Shown in pieces: positions 56,401 to 63,687 of a stretch of DNA of 64,000 bases. The notes under the pieces are model-generated. The model was not told the DNA's origin and searched no databases. It saw only the letters and a program-made list of their open reading frames with translations. Within the stretch, counting starts at the first letter, position 1; each line of letters starts with the position of its first letter. Both the position numbers and the translations under genes were made by a program. Source of the DNA: Pseudorhodoferax sp. Leaf267 (lineage in GTDB: Bacteria > Pseudomonadota > Gammaproteobacteria > Burkholderiales > Burkholderiaceae_C); contig NZ_LMMV01000001.1 in assembly GCF_001422405.1 (NCBI RefSeq), positions 1,275 to 65,274 of the forward strand, given 5' to 3'.

Positions 56401-57057
56401 CAGCAAGCCGTGGCCGGCCGCTACCCACTGGTCGCGGGCTCCACGCGCGACGTGACGCAGGCCGACTTTGCCACGCTGTTCGGCCCCGGCGGCAAGATCG
56501 ACCAGGTGTTCTTGCAGAAGCTCGCGCCCTACGTGGACACCAGCGCGCGGCCCTGGCGCTTTCGCGCCGTGGAGGGCACGCCGCTGGGCACCGACGCGGG
56601 CGCGCTGCCGCAGTTCCAGCGCGCCGCCGCCATCCGCGAGACCTTCTTCCCGGGCAGCACCGCGCCCGCGCTGCGGCTGGACTTCAAGCCCATCGAGATG
56701 GACGCCACGATCCAGCAGTTCATCCTGGACGTGGACGGGCAGCTGGTGCGCTACGCACACGGCCCGCAGATCCCCACGTCGGTGCAATGGCCCGGGCCGC
56801 GCGGCAGCTCCGAGGTGCGCGTGCAGCTGAGCCCGCCGAGCGCGAGCGGCGCCTCGGGCCTGGTGGAGGGCGGACCCTGGGCCTTGTTCCGGCTGTTCGA
56901 CCGCGTGCAGATCGAGCCCACAGGCGCGCCCGAGCGTTTTCGCGCGACCTTCGACGTGAACGGCCGCAAGGCCGTGTTCGAGGTCACGACGAGCAGCGTG
57001 CGCAACCCGTTCCGGCTGCGCGAGCTGCGCGAGTTCGCGTGTCCGGCGGGGTTGTGA
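53500..57057 (+). CDS. tssM: T6SS membrane-complex protein TssM (IcmF)
   Basis: The large inner-membrane subunit that crosses the periplasm, 1185 residues. Two N-terminal spans at about 8-30 and 46-66, a cytoplasmic IcmF domain with an intact Walker A (GAPGAGKTTALRHSG at about 142) and DTAGRFTTQDSDPDND, then a third span near 447-470 (ALVGGCAAVALLATGLAAAW). The periplasmic domain ends with the DUF1215/IcmF C-terminal region (WRFRAVEGTPLGTD, WPGPRGSSEVRVQLSPPSAS). Many TssM proteins lack Walker A; here it is complete, so ATP use is possible. Confidence 0.95.
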   Translation: MKKVLGWIFNRWLLLALLLLALSALLWIAGPLVAFGDTRPLESERARAIAIGVLVLLTAIRIAWGRWRAKRGNAAVVQQLIQPAATAGPQESADLAAVRQQFERALKGLERARFGAQGALQGWAARLGGRHLYELPWYLIIGAPGAGKTTALRHSGLRFPLADLLGQQALRGVGGTRHCDWWFTDQAVLIDTAGRFTTQDSDPDNDQATWNGFLQLLRRTRPRQPINGVLVTVSVSDLLARTSAERQQHAQTVRARIQELHAQLSIGFPIYVMVTKADLLAGFMDYFALLDKDQRATPWGFTFPRASDAQLAALPTEFAALQQRLLDGLVERLQNERDPARRARIYGFPSQFAGLRDALQEFADGVFAPSTLETRPLLRGIYFVSGTQEGAPIDRVLGSVARSYRLEHAVIAPQQASGRSYFLQRLLTEVVFAESGLAGTRRGWERRRRFALVGGCAAVALLATGLAAAWTMSYLENRRYVDAVAARAGPVQQLLAATPDRATPDVLPLLPALEATRALAQPGELAAGWRGMGLSQQGKLDSAAQAAYVRMLGDALLPRLALRIEEQLRQGAGTPETLYEALKVYVMLHEPQHFSAEALRKHVQDDWQATRRELTPEQREQLQRHLDSLLAQGGVASPLQSDRALVQATRARLATLSLPQRIYSRLRSQGLGAEFPAFTVVRAGGPSAALVFTRTSGQPLTQGVPGLFTRDGYFKGFQREVDRVADQLAAEQPWVMGIADETKDAAARVRANAPLVDEVRRLYLTDYANAWEAFIADVKLLPMGQIAQSVQMSRLLSAPDSPLAPLLKAISRETTLSAANTKVEAVEQRAQDVLRQGREKLAGLVGQPGVPTSANAARLEEQLVDARFAGLRHFVTTPAGGRAPLDDTLALVAEVNLLLTAAQTALQGGAAPPPSPLPNRVKAEAARMPQPLRTMMETLSQGSAQIAQGLMRQNLSQEVRSQVGEFCQQAVAGRYPLVAGSTRDVTQADFATLFGPGGKIDQVFLQKLAPYVDTSARPWRFRAVEGTPLGTDAGALPQFQRAAAIRETFFPGSTAPALRLDFKPIEMDATIQQFILDVDGQLVRYAHGPQIPTSVQWPGPRGSSEVRVQLSPPSASGASGLVEGGPWALFRLFDRVQIEPTGAPERFRATFDVNGRKAVFEVTTSSVRNPFRLRELREFACPAGL

Positions 57058-57083
57058 TGCGGTGCGACTGCCATCGCCGCTGG

Positions 57084-57185
57084 CCCTCACCCCAGCCCTC
57101 TCCCATGGGGAGAGGGGGCAATACCAGGCAGCTCTCGCACCAACGCGGCCAAACTCCCTCTCCCAGGGGGAGAGGGAGCAAGACA
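57084..57185. repeat. Palindromic GC-rich repeats between tssM and tagF
   Basis: Two family members in the 142-bp gap: 57084-57125 (full CCCTCACCCCAGCCCTCTCC core with TGGGGAGAGGGGGCAATACC) and 57152-57185 (a shorter CCCTCTCCCAGGGGGAGAGG hairpin). Here the copies are in direct orientation. The GGCAATACC extension recurs at 63488-63655. Confidence 0.8.
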
Positions 57186-57199
57186 GAAGGGCGCTCCTG

Positions 57200-57847
57200 A
57201 TGCCCGACCTCGCCGACGGCCCGCCCGGCTGGTACGGCAAGCTCGCCATGCTCGGCGACTTCGCCCAGCGCCGCCTGCCCGACGACGTGGTGCGTGCCTG
57301 CGACCAGTGGCTGGCCACTACCATGCATGCGCTGCCCCAGGTGCTGGGCGAGCGCTGGCCCTGGGGCTATCTGGAGGCGCCCCTGCTGCGCTTCGCCTGC
57401 GCGCCCGGCGTGTTCGATGCGGACTGGTGGTTCGGCGTGCTCATGCCCAGCTGCGACAACGTGGGCCGCTACTTCCCGCTGTGGATCGCCCAGCCCTGCG
57501 CCGGGCCGCCGCAGGACGCCGCCGGTCTGGACCGGCTCGCGCAGTGGTACGAGGCCCTGGTGCGTGCCGCGGTGCACACGTTGGAAGACGGTGCCTCCGT
57601 CGTGCAGTTCGAGGCCCAGCTCGCCGATATCACTCCCTGGCATGCGGCCGGGGGCAAAGCTTGCGACCCGCAATCGCTGGCCGTAGCCCTGGCCCTGCTG
57701 TCCATCCATGCGCGCGCGCCGCGACTGGACGGTTGCACCTTCTGGTGGCCCACCACACGCCAGAGCGGCCGGGCCGTTCCCTTGCGCGTGGTGCGCAGCT
57801 TCCCGAGTGTCGAAGCCTTGGCCCAGCTGCTGCTGAGCGACGGCTGA
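57200..57847 (+). CDS. tagF: T6SS post-translational repressor TagF
   Basis: In Pseudomonas aeruginosa TagF holds T6SS assembly in check by binding FHA protein, and PppA acts in the same control layer. This 215-residue protein has the family opening GWYGKLAMLGDFAQRRLPDD, then WFGVLMPSCDNVGRYFPLWI and WWPTTRQSGRAVPLRVVRSF near the end. ATG at 57200. In some species TagF is fused to PppA; here the phosphatase is separate on the opposite strand. It ends 65 bp before the convergent minus-strand operon. Confidence 0.92.
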   Translation: MPDLADGPPGWYGKLAMLGDFAQRRLPDDVVRACDQWLATTMHALPQVLGERWPWGYLEAPLLRFACAPGVFDADWWFGVLMPSCDNVGRYFPLWIAQPCAGPPQDAAGLDRLAQWYEALVRAAVHTLEDGASVVQFEAQLADITPWHAAGGKACDPQSLAVALALLSIHARAPRLDGCTFWWPTTRQSGRAVPLRVVRSFPSVEALAQLLLSDG

Positions 57848-57911
57848 GCGATCAGGCCGTGCCGGCCTGCGGCTGGTCTCTGCTGCGTAGGTGACTGGCC
57901 GGGTTGCGCGC

Positions 57912-58280
57912 TCAGCCCCGCGTGGCCACCCATTCCAGTTCGGCCTCCAGCGGCACCGTGGCGCCGCGGTAGCAGGCCATCAGCGCCACCTCGGTCGCGT
58001 TGTCCCAAGCATTGGCCGCGGCCACGTCTGCGCTGGTCGGCTCGGACAGCGGCGCCAGGCCGCTTTCGCCCCACAGGACGCGCGCGTCGGCACCGCGCTT
58101 GGCCTGCTCGGCCGTGATGCCCGAACGCAGCAGCAGCGCGGCGGCGGCGGCCTCGCCGCGTTCGCGCTGCGCATCCGTCGCGCCAGGGGCGAGCAGCCGC
58201 AACCGGCCGGCCTGCACAGAGGGCGCACTGCCTTCGGCGTCGGTCCGCGTCGGCTCCGGGCGGTCCGCCGCGGCACTCAT
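57912..58280 (-). CDS. T6SS-linked hypothetical protein, Ala-rich
   Basis: 122 residues with no family I recognise. An acidic Ala/Pro/Thr-rich opening (SAAADRPEPTRTDAEGSAPS) is followed by an ordered-looking part: AGRLRLLAPGATDAQRERGE, GITAEQAKRGADARVLWGES and AWDNATEVALMACYRGATVP. No signal peptide or membrane span. It begins in the stop of the Pro-rich gene (ATGA overlap at 58277-58280), so translation is coupled. Last gene of the minus-strand T6SS operon. A regulatory or cytosolic role is possible; none is shown. Confidence 0.65.
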   Translation of the reverse strand: MSAAADRPEPTRTDAEGSAPSVQAGRLRLLAPGATDAQRERGEAAAAALLLRSGITAEQAKRGADARVLWGESGLAPLSEPTSADVAAANAWDNATEVALMACYRGATVPLEAELEWVATRG

Positions 58281-58447
58281 GGCAGGGTCTGCGGAATCGG
58301 GCCTGGCGGCGTCGGCTCCGGCATCACGGGCGGGTTGCCGGGCAGCGGGTGCTGCGGCCGGTCGACATGCGGCGGCTGCGGCGCGAGCCCGGGGCTGAGC
58401 TGCGGCTCCTGGGGCTGCGTGTTCGGCGTTTGCGGGGTCTGGTCCAT
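58277..58447 (-). CDS. Pro-rich small protein in T6SS control operon
   Basis: 56 residues, 20 of them Pro and many Gln. It opens MDQTPQTPNTQPQEP and continues with PxxP and PPG patterns to the end. It is predicted to be disordered and extended, without a signal peptide. Reality is supported by a good Shine-Dalgarno (CCGGAG six bases upstream of the ATG at 58447) and a four-base overlap with the next gene. Pro-rich peptides often bind SH3-like or EVH1-like pockets; the partner is unknown. Confidence 0.6.
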   Translation of the reverse strand: MDQTPQTPNTQPQEPQLSPGLAPQPPHVDRPQHPLPGNPPVMPEPTPPGPIPQTLP

Positions 58448-58567
58448 GGGCATCTCCGGATTCGGTGGAACAAGATGCCAGCTTGCGACCAGGCGCGGTG
58501 CGCATGGGGTCGCCACAGGCCGCACCCGGGCGTAGGAACACGGCGCGGCATGCCGCGCGCCCCCGGC

Positions 58568-59323
58568 TCAAGGCGGCGGCCCGCCCACCACCCACACGGC
58601 GATCGCGCTGAAGTTGTCCTGGTCGCTGCGGCCCTGGCGCTCGATCGCGCCACGCATGGCGGACAGCCACGCGGCGGGCGAGTCGGCGTCGGCCAGGCTG
58701 GCCGCGATCGACGCGTCGCCCAGGCTGGCCCACCAGCCGTCGCTGCACAGCAGGAACACGTCGCCCACCTCCAGCGGCTGCGGCGCCGTGGTGTGCGGCT
58801 GCAGCTCGCCGTCGATGCCCAGCGCTGCCGCCAGGTGGTGTTTGTGCGGGTGGTGCAGGCCTTGTTCGGGCGTGAGCACGCCGGCATCGATGAGGCCCTG
58901 CACCAGCGTGTCGTCGCGCGTGACCTGGTGGATGCGGCGCTCGCGCAGCCGGTACAGCCGCGAGTCGCCCACATGGCTCCACAGCGCGAACGCGCGCAGC
59001 GGGTCGATGCACAGCGCCACCACCGTGGTGTGCATCGGCGCCTCGTTGCGCCGGCCCTTGCGCACGTCGGCATGGGCGGCCAGCACGGCGTCGTGCAGCA
59101 CCTCGCTGCGCCAGGGCAGCGTGGCGTCCCCCAGGCCGGCCTGCAGCGTGCTGACGGCGCGGCGCGCGGCTTCGCCGCCGTCGGCATGGCCGCCCGCGCC
59201 GTCGGCCAGCACGGCGAACCAGGCCGGGCCGTTGTCACGCACCAGCACCGCGTCCTGGTTCACGGTGCGCGTGCCCTGCTCGCTGCAGGCCGCCACGAGC
59301 AGGCACAGAGTGGGTGATGCCAT
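58568..59323 (-). CDS. pppA: T6SS PP2C-type phosphatase PppA
   Basis: A 251-residue Ser/Thr phosphatase that should reverse PpkA-type phosphorylation of the FHA protein. SEQGTRTVNQDAVLV, ADGAGGHADGGEAARRA (first metal Asp at 41), HVGDSRLYRL, LCSDGWWASLG and DQDNFSAIAVWV are present in order. The second motif is DGAGG rather than DGMGG, a mild change. It starts six bases after the fha stop. No kinase gene is in this window. Confidence 0.9.
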   Translation of the reverse strand: MASPTLCLLVAACSEQGTRTVNQDAVLVRDNGPAWFAVLADGAGGHADGGEAARRAVSTLQAGLGDATLPWRSEVLHDAVLAAHADVRKGRRNEAPMHTTVVALCIDPLRAFALWSHVGDSRLYRLRERRIHQVTRDDTLVQGLIDAGVLTPEQGLHHPHKHHLAAALGIDGELQPHTTAPQPLEVGDVFLLCSDGWWASLGDASIAASLADADSPAAWLSAMRGAIERQGRSDQDNFSAIAVWVVGGPPP

Positions 59324-59329
59324 GGTGCT

Positions 59330-60853
59330 TCAGCGTGCCTCGTGTCGGGGGTCGGTGGGCTCTTGCGTGGCGGTGCCGGCCACCGTGCCCGGGCGCCGGT
59401 CCAGGCGGTCCAGCTGCTCTTCGTAGGCCTGCAGGAAGGCCTTGCCGAACAGCGAATGGAAGTCCTCGCGGGCCTCCTCGCGCAGCGCCTCGAAATGCCG
59501 CAGGTACAGCTCCCACAGCCGGGCCTTGCGGTTGTGCGGCAGCACGCTGTCGAGCATGCTGCGGCCCGACAGCTTGGACTCCAGCGCCGCAGGCTCGAAG
59601 CGCGTGAGCACGCCCTCCAGCGCCGCGCGCGTGCCGGCCATGGTGCCGATGGTGTGCCCCACCAGGTCGTGCATGGCGTCGTGCATCGCCTCGGCCGCGG
59701 GCAGGAAGCCGCGCAGCGGCGGGCGCAGCAGCTGCTCCAGCACCGACTGCGCATCGGGCGAGAACTTCAGCGGGTTGTTGTCGCGCGCGCGGATCACGGT
59801 CACGTTGGCGCGCAGCTCCTGCCGCGTGGCGGTGCGCACGGCCATCATCTGCAGTGTGCCGTCCACGGCGGTGCGCAGCAGCTCGCCGACCAGGCGCATG
59901 CGCTCGGCCGTCGCACCCTGCTGTGCATCAGGCCGGATGCCGGCGCCGGCGCAGAACGCGTCCCACAACGGGTCAGCGCCTTCCACCATGGCGGGCGGCT
60001 CCGGCTGCGGCCGTGGCGCAGGCGGCTGCACGAGGGGCGCAGCAGCCGGGGCGGGCGGCGATGGCGCGGGCGGGCGCACGGCGCGCGGCACGAAGGGCAT
60101 CTGCAGTGCGGGCGTGTGGTCGTGCGGCGTGACGGGCGCCGCCGTGGCCTGCGCTGCGGGCGGGGTGGCAGGCGCGCCGGCCAGGAAGCCATCCAGCGCA
60201 TCGTGCGTGGACGCGCCGGCCTGCAGGCCGAACAGCGCGTCGATGGAGCTGGCCTCGACATCGGGCAGCAGGTCGGCGAACGCGTCCACCGGCGCGGCCG
60301 GCGCCGGGCTGGCACGTGCGCCGCGCGACACATGGGCGGTGGCCGGCCGCGCTGCGAACGGGTCGAAATCGTCGGGCAGCAGCGGCGCGGGCGGCGCGGC
60401 TTGCGGCGGCGGCGCGGCGGCGTCGCCCAACAGGTCGGCGAAGGGGTTGCTGCCGTACGTGGGCGCGGCGGCGGGCCGCGCAGGCGGGGAGGGCGCACGG
60501 CGCAGCAGCGTGGCGCTGGCGTCGTCCTGCGGGTCTTCGTCCACGACTTCGAGGCGGTAGCCGCCGATGCGCACCTCGTCGCGCGCCTGCAGCGCGACCG
60601 ACTCGCCCTGGTGCAGCGGCTGGCCACCCACCAGGATGGGGTTGGCACTGCCGATGTTGCGGATCAGGTAGCCGCCCTGCGGCTGGGCCTGGATCTCGGC
60701 CTGCTGGCGCGAGATGTGGCGCTCCGGGTCGGGCAGCGCCAGCGTGTTGTGGTCGGCCCGGCCGATGGTGCCGCCCCGCGCGTCGAACTGCGCCGTGATG
60801 GGTTGGGTCAGCGGCAGCTCGTTCAGCGACATCGCGCGCAGGGTCAGGGTCAT
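59330..60853 (-). CDS. T6SS FHA-domain protein (Fha/TagH)
   Basis: 507 residues. The N-terminal FHA domain (about 1-105) has GGTIGRADHNTLALPDPERH and ISRQQAEIQ, the phosphothreonine-binding loops. A long Pro/Ala linker (about 110-300) with repeats of FADLL and DALFG/DAFADLL joins it to the C-terminal TagH domain (ADPLWDAFCAGAGIRPDAQQ, ELLRTAVDGTLQMMAVR, LDSVLPHNRKARLWELYLRH). ATG at 60853, AAGGAG upstream. In other T6SS clusters Fha is the target of PpkA and PppA. Confidence 0.92.
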   Translation of the reverse strand: MTLTLRAMSLNELPLTQPITAQFDARGGTIGRADHNTLALPDPERHISRQQAEIQAQPQGGYLIRNIGSANPILVGGQPLHQGESVALQARDEVRIGGYRLEVVDEDPQDDASATLLRRAPSPPARPAAAPTYGSNPFADLLGDAAAPPPQAAPPAPLLPDDFDPFAARPATAHVSRGARASPAPAAPVDAFADLLPDVEASSIDALFGLQAGASTHDALDGFLAGAPATPPAAQATAAPVTPHDHTPALQMPFVPRAVRPPAPSPPAPAAAPLVQPPAPRPQPEPPAMVEGADPLWDAFCAGAGIRPDAQQGATAERMRLVGELLRTAVDGTLQMMAVRTATRQELRANVTVIRARDNNPLKFSPDAQSVLEQLLRPPLRGFLPAAEAMHDAMHDLVGHTIGTMAGTRAALEGVLTRFEPAALESKLSGRSMLDSVLPHNRKARLWELYLRHFEALREEAREDFHSLFGKAFLQAYEEQLDRLDRRPGTVAGTATQEPTDPRHEAR

Positions 60854-60917
60854 GGTGGAGCGCTCCTTCGGCCCTGCCATGGTCGCGCCGGGGGCGGGGG
60901 CCTTCAACGTCCGAAAG

Positions 60918-62279
60918 TCATGCAGGCAGGCCAGCGGCCAGCAGGCGCTTTTGCCGCCACACCGGCGCCGCGATGGGAAACAGCGGCTGGCCCGGCTGCA
61001 GCAGCACCTGGTAGCGCGCGGCCAGGGCGCGCTGGCGCTGCGTGCCGGTCTGCAACACCGCGTGCAGGTGCGCGGGCTGCACCGGCCCGCCGACGAACCA
61101 GCGCTGGCCCGGGCCGAAGCGGGCGGCCTGCGCCTGCCACCACTGCTGCACGCGCGCCTTGTCGGGCCAGGGCAGGCTCTCGTCGTCGTCCAGCGCGACG
61201 TCGTCGTCGTCCGGGTCGTCGTTGGGGCCCGACACATGGTCGGTCGGTGGCTGTTGCTCCAGATCGAGCAGCGCCAGGTCGGCGCCCGTGATGGTGGTGA
61301 AGGCCTCGCCGGCCACGCGCATCTGCTGGCGATCGTCCATGCGCTCGATGAGCCAGGGCACCATGGCCGCGTCGCCCAGCCACCCGATGGCGCGGATGGT
61401 CTCGCGCAGATGGGCCGGCGTGCCGGCGCCCTGCCGGGCCAGCGCGCGCAGATGGTCGCGTGCGCGCGTGGCATCGAGCAACTGCACGGCCAGCGGGCGC
61501 AGGTGGTCGCAGGCGGCGGGCGTGGCGAAGGCCGCGCGTTCGATCACGGCCACGGCCGCGTGGCGCTCGCCCAGCAGGCAGGCGGCGGAGGCAGCGGCCT
61601 CGGCCAGCGGTGACTCGCCGGCGGCCAGCGCCTGGTCCATCGCGGACAGCACCAGCGGCAGGAGGTCGGACCGGCCCAGCTCGCCGGCCGCGCGCAGGCC
61701 GGCCAGGCGCAGCACCGCGTCGCCATCGCGCAGCGCGGCCGGCAACGCCGCGCCCGGCGCGACGCGGTGCATCCGGCAGGCCTCCAGCGCCAGTGCGCGC
61801 TGCCACGGCGCGGGCGACGCCAGCAGCGCGCGCACGGGCGCGCGCAGCAGGCCCGGCGTGACCCAGCCCAGGGCCGAGACCACGCCGCGCCAGGCTTCGG
61901 GCGACGCCGACGCCAGCGCGAACAGACGCTGCTGCATGGCCTGGTCGCCGGCCTGCAGCGCCGCCACGAGCGCGGCGAAGACCTCGCCCGTGCCCAGCCG
62001 TTCCAGCGCGGCCTGCGCGCGCGCCAGGCCGTCGTCGCCTGCCACGGCCAGGCCGTCGAGGTGGGCCTCCAGCCGGTCGTCCAGGCGCTGCAGTTGCAAG
62101 AGCCTCACATGCGGCGCGCGCACAAGCACCGAGCGCACATGGCGCAGGTGCAGGGCGTCGTCGGCATGCTGCTGCACGATGGCGGGGATCGGCGGGCGGC
62201 GCAGGGCCGGCGCGGGCCGGGGCAGGGCGGCTTCGTCGCGCAAGGTGGGCTCGTCGAACAGGCCGGTTTCAGGACGCAC
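60918..62279 (-). CDS. TIGR02270-like HEAT-repeat protein, T6SS-associated
   Basis: 453 residues made of helical HEAT-like repeats, such as GDAVLRLAGLRAAGELGRSD and TRARDHLRALARQGAGTPAH. It matches the TIGR02270 family found in T6SS clusters, function unknown. The start is a GTG at 62279 with GGAGG eight bases upstream; a longer GTG start at 62330 has no site. A DDPDDDDVALDDDE acidic patch lies near residue 350. It heads the operon through fha and pppA (64 bp to fha), and faces the divergent LysM lipoprotein gene across 126 bp. Confidence 0.85.
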   Translation of the reverse strand: MRPETGLFDEPTLRDEAALPRPAPALRRPPIPAIVQQHADDALHLRHVRSVLVRAPHVRLLQLQRLDDRLEAHLDGLAVAGDDGLARAQAALERLGTGEVFAALVAALQAGDQAMQQRLFALASASPEAWRGVVSALGWVTPGLLRAPVRALLASPAPWQRALALEACRMHRVAPGAALPAALRDGDAVLRLAGLRAAGELGRSDLLPLVLSAMDQALAAGESPLAEAAASAACLLGERHAAVAVIERAAFATPAACDHLRPLAVQLLDATRARDHLRALARQGAGTPAHLRETIRAIGWLGDAAMVPWLIERMDDRQQMRVAGEAFTTITGADLALLDLEQQPPTDHVSGPNDDPDDDDVALDDDESLPWPDKARVQQWWQAQAARFGPGQRWFVGGPVQPAHLHAVLQTGTQRQRALAARYQVLLQPGQPLFPIAAPVWRQKRLLAAGLPA

Positions 62280-62405
62280 TGGGTACACCTCCGTGCAGCG
62301 GTGCCGCGATGGTGCGCGTGCGCTGCGCACAGCGGCAATGAACGAAAGTCACCTGCGCAATGCGCGTGCGGCTTCCATACTGGGGTATCGCCACAGAGTC
62401 CTGCC

Positions 62406-63449
62406 ATGCCTACGCCCCACACCTCTCAAGCCATCGCAGTGTGCGCGCTGCTGTCGCTGCTGGCAGGATGCGCCGGCGGCCCGGCCAAGGTGCCAGCGCC
62501 CACGCCATCCAGCGTCCCGCCGCCCCCCATGCAGGCGGCGCCCGAGCCCGAGCCGGCTGCGCCCGTGCCCCCGCCGCCGGCCACACCGGCCGCGCAGGCC
62601 CAGGCGCAGAAGATCGCACGCGCCGTCGTCGACCTGCTGGAGGCCGGCAAGGAGGAAGAGGCCGTGGCCGACCTGAACCGCGCGCTGGCGCTGGACCCGG
62701 CCAACAAGCTGGCGCTGAACCTCATGCGCCAGATCACGGCGGACCCGGTGGCCGAGCTGGGCCGCGAGTCGTTCAGCTACGTGGTCAAGCCCAGCGAGAC
62801 GCTGTCGCGCATCGCGCAGCGCTTTCGCAACGACCTCTACGCGTTCTACATCCTGGCGCGCTACAACGACATCAAGGTGCCGCGCCAGCTCAGCGCCGGC
62901 CAGACGCTGCGCATCCCGGGCAAGATGCCGGCCGGCGGCGCAGAGCCGCGCGACCCGCCGGCGCCGCGCACGGCCACGCGCACGCCGCCCGCCGCCCCGG
63001 TGGCCGTTGCCGCGGCACCGGTGCCTGCGCCCGCTTCCGAGAAGGCCGAAGCCCTGCCGCCCCCACCGCCTGCACCGCCGCCGCCGGCCGTGCCGGAGCC
63101 CACGCCCGCCGAGCTGGCCTTGCGCAGCGGCGAGGCGGCCGAGCGCGCCGGCCAGCAGGAGCGCGCACTGGCCGATTACCGGCGTGCGGCCGCGGCCGGC
63201 CAGGCTGGCGCGCAGGCGCGCGCCGACGCGGTGCTCAAGCGGCTGATCGACACGCACACCCGTGCCGCGCGCCAGGCGTTCGCGCGCCAGGACCTGGTGG
63301 GCGCCATCGCCGGCTGGGACCGGGTGCTCGCGCTCGACCCGGGGCACGACACGGCGCGCAGCGAGCGGCAAAAGGCGGTGGAGCTGAAGAAGCGGGCCGA
63401 TGAGTTGCCGGGCAAGGTATCGGTTGGGGCGTCGGCGCCGGCTGGGTAA
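62406..63449 (+). CDS. LysM- and TPR-containing lipoprotein
   Basis: 347 residues. The signal peptide ends in LLAGC (Cys22); a Pro-rich stretch is followed by one TPR-like motif, then a LysM peptidoglycan-binding domain near 121-171 (VVKPSETLSRIAQRFRND, ending GQTLRIPG). A second Pro/Ala linker and a C-terminal TPR pair (RAGQQERALADYRRAAAA and AGWDRVLALDPGHDTARSER) close it. Such lipoproteins can hold T6SS parts to the wall. It diverges from the HEAT-protein gene. Confidence 0.85.
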   Translation: MPTPHTSQAIAVCALLSLLAGCAGGPAKVPAPTPSSVPPPPMQAAPEPEPAAPVPPPPATPAAQAQAQKIARAVVDLLEAGKEEEAVADLNRALALDPANKLALNLMRQITADPVAELGRESFSYVVKPSETLSRIAQRFRNDLYAFYILARYNDIKVPRQLSAGQTLRIPGKMPAGGAEPRDPPAPRTATRTPPAAPVAVAAAPVPAPASEKAEALPPPPPAPPPPAVPEPTPAELALRSGEAAERAGQQERALADYRRAAAAGQAGAQARADAVLKRLIDTHTRAARQAFARQDLVGAIAGWDRVLALDPGHDTARSERQKAVELKKRADELPGKVSVGASAPAG

Positions 63450-63487
63450 GGCAGGGGGCGAGCGCCGCGCACTGCTGAGGCGGGCAG

Positions 63488-63655
63488 CCCTCACCCCAAC
63501 CCTCTCCCAGGGGGAGAGGGGGCAATACCCTCGCAGCCTTTTCATCAACGCAGCCGGACTCTCTCTGCCAGAGGGAGAGAGGCAATACCCCGCAGCCTTT
63601 TCATCGACGCGGCCCGACTCCCTCGCCCCTCTGGGGAGAGGGTTGGGGTGAGGGG
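63488..63655. repeat. Palindromic GC-rich repeats, three tandem units
   Basis: In the 238-bp gap after the LysM gene. Unit 1 is 63488-63550 and unit 2 63552-63610, direct repeats sharing GGCAATACCC, CGCAGCCTTTTCATC and an 18-base hairpin. Unit 3 (63612-63655) has the inverted orientation, ending GGTTGGGGTGAGGGG. The first and third can form a long stem around the second. Nothing else is seen in the gap. Confidence 0.85.
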
Positions 63656-63687
63656 CCAGCGGCTTGCACCACGACACGCCGCACACT

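Noticed and set aside
53577-57200. A 1207-codon open frame overlapping tssM in another plus-strand frame
   Set aside because: It is the GC-rich shadow of tssM: very high Ala/Arg/Gly content, no domain, and it ends just past the real gene's stop, in the following gap. The TssM frame has clear IcmF motifs.
59342-61291. A 649-codon plus-strand open frame antisense to fha and the HEAT-protein gene
   Set aside because: Arg/Gly/Ala-rich composition and no recognisable motif; the minus-strand frames carry FHA, TagH and HEAT-like motifs with good ribosome sites.
51746-63655. A CRISPR array from the repeated GC-rich elements
   Set aside because: Repeats are palindromic, irregularly spaced, scattered among gene gaps and without unique spacers or cas genes.
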